Shown here piece by piece: positions 6,753-12,283 of a stretch of DNA of 15,723 bases. Each line of letters begins with the position of its first letter. Position 1 is the stretch's first letter. The stretch is from Actinomycetes bacterium. Lineage in GTDB: Bacteria; Actinomycetota; Acidimicrobiia; Acidimicrobiales; JAMCPL01. The position numbers were made by a program, and so were the translations under genes. Under the pieces are notes generated by a model. The model was not told where the DNA came from and did no database searches. It worked only from the letters and a program-made list of their open reading frames with translations. Where the stretch lies: positions 1-15,723 of the forward strand of contig JAJZWK010000027.1 of NCBI GenBank assembly GCA_021846725.1, in the 5' to 3' direction.

Positions 6753-7344
6753 GGCAATAGTGACTCCAAAGGTATTACTAATAGACAATTACGACTCATT
6801 TGTATACAATCTCGTACAGGAACTGGGGGAGTTGGGAAGTGACCCTGTGGTATATCGCAATGATGAAGCAGACATTGCTACCATACGATCGCTCGCCCCT
6901 GATGCCATAGTCGTATCACCAGGACCGGGCAGACCGGAGGAGGCAGGTATAAGTATTGCAGTAATAAGGGAATTTGCCGGTAAGGTGCCCATATTAGGGG
7001 TATGCCTAGGCCACCAAGCCATAGGGGTGTCATTTGGCGCAAAAGTAATCCGCGCAACTGAGGTAGTCCATGGCAAGACCTCTTCAATCTCCCATACGGG
7101 AACTGGTATACTGAATGGGCTACCCAATCCGTTTACGGCTACCAGATATCACTCACTGGCTATTGACCCTAATACAATTCCACCAGTTATATCAGTGGAT
7201 GCCCGGGCTCCCGACGGAACAATTATGGCAATATCTCATAACGATTTTTTAGTCTGGGGAGTACAGTTTCATCCAGAATCCATACTAACCAAAGATGGCC
7301 CGAAAATACTGGAAAATTTTCTGGCCGCAACAAATACAAAGTGA
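6751..7344 (+). CDS. Anthranilate / aminodeoxychorismate synthase component II (class I glutamine amidotransferase)
   Basis: Glutaminase subunit that passes ammonia to a chorismate-binding partner, TrpE (tryptophan) or PabB (folate). Full length at 197 aa. It has LLIDNYDSFVYNLVQ (9-23), VVSPGPGRPEEAG (54-66), the nucleophile elbow GVCLGHQ with Cys85, and GVQFHPES with His174 and Glu176 completing the triad. TrpG and PabA cannot be told apart from sequence alone, and no component I gene is nearby. In mycobacteria and relatives this gene sits near crgA, and here crgA follows 37 bases downstream. ATG 6751 follows AAGGATAGG (6731-6739) at a long spacing of 11; the GTG at 6760 is a leaderless alternative. 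Divergent from serA. Confidence 0.93.
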   Translation: MAIVTPKVLLIDNYDSFVYNLVQELGELGSDPVVYRNDEADIATIRSLAPDAIVVSPGPGRPEEAGISIAVIREFAGKVPILGVCLGHQAIGVSFGAKVIRATEVVHGKTSSISHTGTGILNGLPNPFTATRYHSLAIDPNTIPPVISVDARAPDGTIMAISHNDFLVWGVQFHPESILTKDGPKILENFLAATNTK

Positions 7345-7369
7345 TTAGCAATACCGCCAGCTACCAGGC

Positions 7370-7375
7370 TAATAT
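7370..7375 (+). promoter_or_regulatory. Possible leaderless -10 element for crgA
   Basis: TAATAT ends six bases before the crgA ATG, placing the predicted start point on the A of the start codon. The crgA ATG has no SD. The nearest -35-like hexamer is TTAGCA (7345-7350) at a long 19-base spacing, so crgA may instead be co-transcribed with trpG. Confidence 0.4.
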
Positions 7376-7381
7376 ATAGAC

Positions 7382-7693
7382 ATGGCATCAAAGACAGGAC
7401 CTGGAAGCGCTACCAAAAAAGGACGATCGGCAGGAAGAGTTACCGGCAGGCATGTACATATAAGGGAAAACGCACCAGATCCAAACGCTCGCTATACTCC
7501 TCCGATTCCAAAAAAGATAAGGAGAAGTCCTAGCTGGATGGGGCCCACAATTATCGGCATCCTGGTTCTGGGAGTACTCATGATCATACTGAACTACACC
7601 GGCATACTCCCGGCTTCACCAACCAACTGGTACCTACTTGGAGGCATAGCACTCTTCTTCATAGGTGCTATAGGCGCTACCCGCTACCACTGA
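7382..7693 (+). CDS. crgA: Cell division protein CrgA
   Basis: Small two-pass membrane protein of the actinobacterial divisome, known in other species to interact with FtsZ and peptidoglycan synthesis proteins and to delay or coordinate septation. Length 103 aa. A basic cytoplasmic N-terminus (KTGPGSATKKGRSAGR) leads to PIPKKIRRSPSWMGP, a first membrane helix at about 52-71, a short external loop with PASPTNWY, and a second helix at about 83-100 ending GATRYH. The SPSW and NWYLLGG...G.ATR pattern is typical of the family. The N-terminal region is longer than in many homologues. It follows trpG on the same strand. Confidence 0.88.
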   Translation: MASKTGPGSATKKGRSAGRVTGRHVHIRENAPDPNARYTPPIPKKIRRSPSWMGPTIIGILVLGVLMIILNYTGILPASPTNWYLLGGIALFFIGAIGATRYH

Positions 7694-7760
7694 TAGAAAG
7701 TGGCACGAATTGATCCATCTGCCTGCACGAAAACTAGTTAAAAGCTCCCTGCAAACCTCT

Positions 7761-7830
7761 GGCTTTACTCACGGAAAGGATGCCAATAAAGCCAATTGGG
7801 GCTCAGCCACAACTGCGACCAAGCCCCAAT
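7761..7830. terminator. Two hairpins between convergent crgA and thiolase genes
   Basis: GGCTTTA (7761-7767) can pair with TAAAGCC (7787-7793), and next to it ATTGGGGCT (7795-7803) pairs perfectly with AGCCCCAAT (7822-7830) across an 18-base loop. The position between two converging genes suggests a bidirectional transcription end. Neither hairpin is followed by a U-tract, so classical intrinsic termination is not assured. Confidence 0.45.
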
Positions 7831-7871
7831 AATCGATCTTGGCTTGAATATGGTTAACTTATTATGACTCT

Positions 7872-9050
7872 CTAACCCAAGCGCTCGATGATAGTTGCGT
7901 TAGCCATGCCGCCGCCCTCACACATCGTCTGCAAACCGTAACGACCACCAGTACGCTCCAACTCGTTGAGCAAGGTCGCCATCAACTTGGCACCTGAACA
8001 CCCTAAGGGGTGACCCAAGGCAATGGCACCACCATTGACGTTTACCTTGGACATATCGGGATGATGCTCTTTCTCCCATGCAAGAACGACCGATGCAAAA
8101 GCTTCATTTATCTCTATTGCATCTATGTCATCCATGGTAAGTTTACCTTTCTCGAGAACCATCTTCGTAGCCGGAATAGGCCCTGTAAGCATGGTAACTG
8201 GATCAACACCAACCACAGCAAAGCTGTGAAAGCGTGCTCGCGGTCTGAGTCCAAGCGCATTTGCCTTTTCCTCGCTCATAATCAATAAAGCAGCTGCACC
8301 ATCAGTAATCTGTGATGAGTTACCTGCAGTTACCTTTCCATCCGGCTTGAATGCTGGCTTGAGCGATCCCAGCACCTCTACAGTAGTACCTGGACGTATT
8401 CCCTCGTCAGTAGAGAAAACCTCTTCAGTCAAATTACCTTCATCGTCTCTTACCTTTAGTGGAATAATCTCATTCTCGAAACGACCCTCTTCGGTTGCCA
8501 CCGCTGCACGGCGCTGGCTCTCTGCACTGAATACATCCAAATCTTCACGCGATAGGTTCCACTGGTCAGCTATCATCTCAGCAGATATTCCCTGAGAAAC
8601 CAAGCCGCCCTTATCTGCATAACGTGACATAACAGTGGGGCCAAACGGAAATCCTAGATCACGAACAATTGAAGAGCCCATAGGAGTACGAGTCATACCT
8701 TCTACTCCCAAGGCAATTACTATATCGTATACGCCAGCCATCACTCCTTGAGCAGCAAAATGTGCAGCCTGCTGCGAAGAGCCACACTGACGATCTATGG
8801 TGGTAGCAGGAACAGACTCAGGGAAACCTGCAGCCAACACAGCACTCCTACCTATGTTCAGTGCCTGCTCGCCGACCTGCATGACGCATCCAGTGATCAC
8901 ATCGTCTACTGTCGCCGGATCAAGTTTGTTGCGCTCGATCAGCGCCTTGAGCGGCTCTGCAGCCAAATCTACCGCATGCCATCCACGCAGTTTACCGTTG
9001 CGCTTTCCTCCTGCAGTTCTCACTGCATCTACTATTACAGCTGTTGGCAT
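7872..9050 (-). CDS. Thiolase (acetyl-CoA C-acyltransferase family)
   Basis: Condenses or cleaves acyl-CoA thioesters. Length 392 aa, normal for the family. The nucleophile is Cys89 in TIDRQCGSSQQA; NEAFASVVL and NGGAIALGHPLGCSGA supply His347; TMCEGGGMANATIIER supplies the second catalytic Cys377. The sequence resembles actinobacterial degradative thiolases of the FadA5 (sterol side chain) type more than biosynthetic PhaA, but chain-length preference cannot be read from it. The start is secure: ATG 9050 follows AAAAGGAGG at five bases. It has its own strong promoter and operator-like palindrome (9127-9173), so it is probably regulated separately from the upstream sigma/anti-sigma pair, with an induced catabolic role as one possibility. 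Confidence 0.93.
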   Translation of the reverse strand: MPTAVIVDAVRTAGGKRNGKLRGWHAVDLAAEPLKALIERNKLDPATVDDVITGCVMQVGEQALNIGRSAVLAAGFPESVPATTIDRQCGSSQQAAHFAAQGVMAGVYDIVIALGVEGMTRTPMGSSIVRDLGFPFGPTVMSRYADKGGLVSQGISAEMIADQWNLSREDLDVFSAESQRRAAVATEEGRFENEIIPLKVRDDEGNLTEEVFSTDEGIRPGTTVEVLGSLKPAFKPDGKVTAGNSSQITDGAAALLIMSEEKANALGLRPRARFHSFAVVGVDPVTMLTGPIPATKMVLEKGKLTMDDIDAIEINEAFASVVLAWEKEHHPDMSKVNVNGGAIALGHPLGCSGAKLMATLLNELERTGGRYGLQTMCEGGGMANATIIERLG

Positions 9051-9084
9051 AAATGCCTCCTTTTTTCAATCTCGTACAAACTGA

Positions 9085-9099
9085 CTGAGGTATCCTCAG
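9085..9099. promoter_or_regulatory. 15-bp inverted repeat in the thiolase leader
   Basis: CTGAGG-TAT-CCTCAG is a perfect six-base-pair inverted repeat with a three-base centre, 35 bases before the thiolase ATG. It could be a second operator or a small mRNA hairpin. Confidence 0.5.
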
Positions 9100-9126
9100 C
9101 AATTACCTGACATGTCGTATCAAAAA

Positions 9127-9144
9127 CTTGACCGTACAGTCAAG
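9127..9144. promoter_or_regulatory. 18-bp operator-like palindrome over the thiolase start point
   Basis: CTTGACCGTACAGTCAAG has perfect six-base arms (CTTGAC/GTCAAG), and the GACCGTAC core resembles TetR-family operators of acyl-CoA catabolism genes. It begins immediately after the -10 element and covers the predicted transcription start (about 9138), the classic place for a repressor. No regulator gene is in the window. Confidence 0.65.
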
Positions 9145-9173
9145 ATTATATCACTGACGCATGAGACAGTCAA
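9145..9173 (-). promoter_or_regulatory. Thiolase promoter
   Basis: On the minus strand TTGACT (9173-9168) and a perfect TATAAT (9150-9145) are separated by exactly 17 bases. This is the strongest sigma-A-type promoter in the window. Predicted start near 9138, leader about 88 nt. Confidence 0.8.
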
Positions 9174-9229
9174 ACCGCCAGCAGAAGATGCCATTGATCA
9201 TATGATGATCCGTACCACAAAAGTCTCCG

Positions 9230-9259
9230 GCTTTAGCGATAAGAGCTTTAGCGATAAGA
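9230..9259. repeat. 15-bp perfect tandem duplication
   Basis: GCTTTAGCGATAAGA is repeated head to tail (9230-9244 and 9245-9259), just past the anti-sigma factor stop codon. No terminator-like hairpin results from it. Confidence 0.75.
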
Positions 9260-9270
9260 AGAAATCAACA

Positions 9271-9555
9271 TCACAACGGCTGTGACTTCTGTTCTTCGCT
9301 ACGCAATGCATTGTAGATACGCTCTTTCAGGGATTCTGGTACGCTATCTTTGCACCTCGTCGCCAGAACTTTTTTCAACTCGGCCTCAAAGTCATATGCC
9401 TGTACACACGGAGAACACTCATCCAAGTGGCGCTGAACAGCTTCGCGTCTTTGCTCGGTCAAGTCGCCATCCAAAAAGCTATACAGCTTTGCCATTGCCT
9501 CCCGACAACCCACGATCTCAGGACCACGCATATTCTTTGATGTATTATCGGTCAT
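9271..9555 (-). CDS. Zinc-binding anti-sigma factor (RsrA/RshA type)
   Basis: Thiol-redox anti-sigma factor expected to bind and silence the sigma factor encoded just upstream, releasing it when its cysteines are oxidised. Length 94 aa. The ZAS signature HxxxCxxC is HLDECSPC, with His43, Cys47 and Cys50; Cys17 in GCREAM is the fourth zinc ligand position, and Cys68 is an extra cysteine. SFLDGDLTEQRR before it is typical. The gene follows the sigma factor by 90 bases, as in actinobacterial sigR-rsrA and sigH-rshA pairs. The start ATG 9555 lacks an SD; TAGCGT lies six bases upstream, so a leaderless start is possible but the hexamer is weak. An internal ATG (Met9) is an alternative. Confidence 0.9.
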   Translation of the reverse strand: MTDNTSKNMRGPEIVGCREAMAKLYSFLDGDLTEQRREAVQRHLDECSPCVQAYDFEAELKKVLATRCKDSVPESLKERIYNALRSEEQKSQPL

Positions 9556-9600
9556 AGTATCACGCTAACAAACCATTCTATCATCCATTAAGAAGTTTAG

Positions 9601-9626
9601 CGGATTCTACCGCCGGATTCTACCGC
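9601..9626. repeat. 13-bp perfect tandem duplication between sigma and anti-sigma genes
   Basis: CGGATTCTACCGC occurs twice head to tail (9601-9613 and 9614-9626) in the short gap between the two genes. Nothing else recognisable lies in that gap. Confidence 0.75.
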
Positions 9627-9645
9627 CACCCTGCCCCCTAGCCAT

Positions 9646-10386
9646 TCACGAGCACCTGACTTTCTTACCCAATGATCCATCCGAGATATTGTCCAATGAC
9701 TCATTCGGAACGTCCGATACTCCATTTGAAATATTGTCCAACTGTTCATCTCGATGGCTCGATTCCAGCTCATCGGCAGATTTACCCAGCGTATGTCCAT
9801 CCGAGGTAGGCTTATCTGGACTGGGGCCATCCACAAGTCCTCTTTTCAGGACATAGCTATGGAGTACCTTCTGGATAGCTTTCCTGCCACGATATATTCG
9901 ACTCATCACCGTCCCAATGGGAACTCCTGTAATTTCGGCTATCTCCGCGTATGAAAATCCCTCTACATCCGATAGAAGCACCGCTATTCTAAATGATTCC
10001 GGCAACCCTTCGATAGCCTCTTTGATTTCTACATCGGTAAACAAGTCAAGAACTTCTTCCTCTGCTGACCTACCGTGTGCCAACGAGCCCCCTCTTTTGA
10101 GTTGTTTGTACAGATAAAGATCTTCTATGTCATCCATACCGGTAGTTTCCGGGTGCCTCTTGGCCGATCGATAGTTACTAATATATGTGTTTGTAAGAAT
10201 CCTGAATAGCCAAGCCCGTAAGTTGGTATCCTCTTGGAATGTATGGAAACCCCTGTATGCTCTCAATATGGCTTCTTGCACCAGATCCTCTGCGTCGCTA
10301 ACATTACCAGTCATTCTCATGGCCGCAGTATAGAGAGCGTCCATATACTCTGTAATCAATTCCATGAAGCGCGCCTTGTCGGCCAT
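9646..10386 (-). CDS. ECF sigma factor, SigR/SigH type, with C-terminal tail
   Basis: Extracytoplasmic-function RNA polymerase sigma factor, probably governing the thiol-oxidative and heat response with the adjacent anti-sigma factor. Region 2 spans about residues 8-80 (YMDALYTAAMRMTGNVSDAE, DLVQEAILRAYRGF, NLRAWLFRILTNTYISNYR) and region 4 about 120-178 (LPESFRIAVLLSDVEGFSY, EIAEITGVPIGTVMSRIYRG). SigR-like proteins normally end soon after region 4; here about 65 more residues follow, polar and partly repetitive (LDNISNG and LDNISDG, 15 residues apart), ending KKVRCS. The start is ATG 10386, with no SD but TAGTAT six bases upstream (leaderless option); Met8 at 10365 has AAGG nine bases ahead. 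No SigR-type autoregulatory GGAAT-GTT promoter was seen. Confidence 0.92.
   Translation of the reverse strand: MADKARFMELITEYMDALYTAAMRMTGNVSDAEDLVQEAILRAYRGFHTFQEDTNLRAWLFRILTNTYISNYRSAKRHPETTGMDDIEDLYLYKQLKRGGSLAHGRSAEEEVLDLFTDVEIKEAIEGLPESFRIAVLLSDVEGFSYAEIAEITGVPIGTVMSRIYRGRKAIQKVLHSYVLKRGLVDGPSPDKPTSDGHTLGKSADELESSHRDEQLDNISNGVSDVPNESLDNISDGSLGKKVRCS
9676..9744 (-). repeat. In-frame degenerate repeat in the sigma factor tail
   Basis: Copies at 9676-9699 and 9721-9744 share TCCAT and GA-ATATTGTCCAA, with a 45-bp period that preserves the reading frame and encodes the two LDNIS[N/D]G motifs. Confidence 0.6.
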
Positions 10387-10431
10387 AATCGCATACTAGC
10401 GCATAAGCAGGTAACAGGTGACACAACTTGG

Positions 10432-10581
10432 CTACCCATAACTAACCAGCTAAATTGTTGAACAACACGGGTAACCACGCTACGACAATGCCAATTTTCG
10501 TGTATCTCTATTTTAGGATGAGTAATACGGGTAAACACACCACGACAATGGCTATAGCTCGACCTACCCACAACTGACCAG
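10432..10581. repeat. Nested direct duplications between radA and the sigma gene
   Basis: Two related elements recur. One starts ACGGGTAA and ends ACGACAATG (10467-10492 and 10527-10552, 60-bp period). The other starts CTACCCA and ends ACCAG (10432-10449 and 10564-10581, 132-bp spacing), and its outer copy forms the last codons and stop of radA. The gap therefore appears to derive in part from duplication of the radA end. No SigR-type promoter is visible in it. Confidence 0.55.
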
Positions 10582-12075
10582 TTGAAAACCTTCTGTACGA
10601 GAATTATCCAACACAGAAGTTGCATCACGGATATTACTTACAGGTATAACTTCAATGCCGTCGACATCTATTTCACTCGACGCAGGCAGAATAGCCCTCT
10701 TGAAACCAAGTCTTCTGGCTTCAGTGACGCGCTCCTCAAGATACGGAACACGCCGTATCTCTCCAGCTAAGCCGACCTCACCTATGGCCACTGTATCAAA
10801 GGGAAAAGGCACTAACCGCAACGCAGAAGCCATGGCCAGCAGTATTGCAAGATCACCAGCTGGCTCATATACTTTAATCCCTCCAACCGCTGATACATAC
10901 TGATCAAACCCATCCGATTGTATATTGACATGATTCTCCAAAATCGCCAAAAGTATGGTGAACCTACCCGCATCCACCGACTTGGCTATCCGTCTCGGAG
11001 TAGATTGTGATGATTTGCTTGCAAGTGCTTGAATCTCGACCAGTAGAGGACGTCCACCTCTAGCCATTGGGAACACCACGCTCCCGGGAACAGAGGGAGC
11101 AGGCCTATCTCCCAACAACATATCGTAAGGATCATCCACTGCCACCATGCCCGTACTTCCCATGCAAAAAAGTCCAGTCTCTCCGACAGCTCCAAAGCGG
11201 TGTTTGATAGCCGATACCGATCTCAATGCGTGATGCCTGTCGCCCTCTACAACCAACACCGTATCGACCATATGCTCCAATACTTTAGGTCCGGCTAGTG
11301 TACCGTCTTTGGTTACATGGCCGACTATGACAAACGGTATCAAGGTAACCTTAGCAATACGAATCAGCAAATCTGCACACGCTTTTACCTGGTTTATCGA
11401 TCCTGCCATACCTGAAAGCGATGGATCGACCATTGTCTGTATGGAATCGACTATCACAATACTGGGCTGGTACTCACGAATATAAGCCGCCACTCCAGTA
11501 ACGTCTCGCGTATCAAGTACAAAGAGGGTCTCAGGCAATTCACCCAAACGAAGTGCCCGCAATGTCACCTGCGACGCCGATTCTTCAGCGGAGACCAGCA
11601 AGACACTCTGCCCACGTAAGGCTATCGATCGGATAGCCTGCAAAAACAGGGTTGATTTACCTATTCCAGGCTCTCCGGCCACAAGGGTAACCGAACCTTC
11701 TACAAATCCACCGCCCATCACCCTGTCAAGCTCACCGATGCCCGTCTCCAAATACCTCTCCTCTGCCACCCTGACATCAGCTATAGAGATAGGCCGTCTA
11801 TCTGGCTCGCTGTCTGCTGTAATACTGGCTCCGGGAGTTAGAACCTCACCAGTTAAGCCGAGCCCGGTTTCGCTCAGTCCTGCTACACCCAGCCTAGCTG
11901 CAGCCAGGGAAGGTGCGTCGCCTACCCCAGCAATACCAATACCTGTACGTGGCAAAATCTCTCTGGAGATCTCATTAACGGTGTTCCACTCCCCGCAATG
12001 TGAGCAGCATCCCATCCACTTTGGATGCACTGCTCCGCAACTACTGCATTCAAAAAAATGTCTATGTACAACCAT
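10564..12075 (-). CDS. radA: DNA repair protein RadA
   Basis: RecA-like ATPase and helicase that promotes branch migration in recombinational repair. An N-terminal zinc finger (CSSC at 10-13, CSHC at 24-27) is followed by a RecA-like core with Walker A GEPGIGKST (134-142), SAEES, and Walker B IVIVDSIQ (206-213), then a Lon-like C-terminal domain (SVDAGRFTILLAIL, VAIGEVGLAGEIRRV). The RadA signature normally reads KNRFG; here it is KHRFG (291-295). Length 503 aa exceeds the usual 450-460, mainly through a Gly/Ala-rich linker at about 45-95. The start ATG 12075 has no SD, but TATGAT lies six bases upstream, overlapping a SigR-like promoter. It follows clpC on the same strand after about 208 bases. 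Confidence 0.94.
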   Translation of the reverse strand: MVVHRHFFECSSCGAVHPKWMGCCSHCGEWNTVNEISREILPRTGIGIAGVGDAPSLAAARLGVAGLSETGLGLTGEVLTPGASITADSEPDRRPISIADVRVAEERYLETGIGELDRVMGGGFVEGSVTLVAGEPGIGKSTLFLQAIRSIALRGQSVLLVSAEESASQVTLRALRLGELPETLFVLDTRDVTGVAAYIREYQPSIVIVDSIQTMVDPSLSGMAGSINQVKACADLLIRIAKVTLIPFVIVGHVTKDGTLAGPKVLEHMVDTVLVVEGDRHHALRSVSAIKHRFGAVGETGLFCMGSTGMVAVDDPYDMLLGDRPAPSVPGSVVFPMARGGRPLLVEIQALASKSSQSTPRRIAKSVDAGRFTILLAILENHVNIQSDGFDQYVSAVGGIKVYEPAGDLAILLAMASALRLVPFPFDTVAIGEVGLAGEIRRVPYLEERVTEARRLGFKRAILPASSEIDVDGIEVIPVSNIRDATSVLDNSRTEGFQLVSCG

Positions 12076-12081
12076 GAGGCA

Positions 12082-12111
12082 ATCATAACGGAGGGGTGCT
12101 ACACTAATTCC
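12082..12111 (-). promoter_or_regulatory. SigR/SigH-like promoter of radA, with overlapping -10
   Basis: On the minus strand GGAAT (12111-12107) is followed after 17 bases by GTT (12089-12087), close to the SigR/SigH consensus (GGAAT or GGAAC, 16-19 bases, GTT). Overlapping it, TATGAT (12087-12082) could serve as a sigma-A -10. In both cases transcription would begin at or just before the ATG at 12075. A SigR-type factor is encoded immediately downstream of radA. Confidence 0.5.
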
Positions 12112-12144
12112 GATGTACTAATTGTTGTACGCGTTATTGCACAG

Positions 12145-12163
12145 TTATACACTTAATGTATAA
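12145..12163. promoter_or_regulatory. 19-bp perfect inverted repeat between clpC and radA
   Basis: TTATACA-CTTAA-TGTATAA has perfect seven-base arms. On the minus strand it lies downstream of TTGGTG (12174-12169) and contains -10-like hexamers (TGTATA at 17 bases, TATAAC at 19), so it may be an operator on a second, upstream radA promoter. No U-tract follows it as a terminator of clpC. Confidence 0.5.
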
Positions 12164-12283
12164 GGTATCACCAACTTGGGCACAGCCCGTAGTTTATACC
12201 AACCGCTAAACCGGCTTCCTCCCCACGGATAAAGCCACTACAACTAAAGTCGGGGATTTCGTGTGGCACGGATATGAAGTGAT

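Noticed and set aside
6569..6799. Minus-strand frame of 76 codons between trpG and serA.
   Set aside because: Its first third is antisense to the conserved start of trpG, it has no SD and resembles no known protein; it is probably chance.
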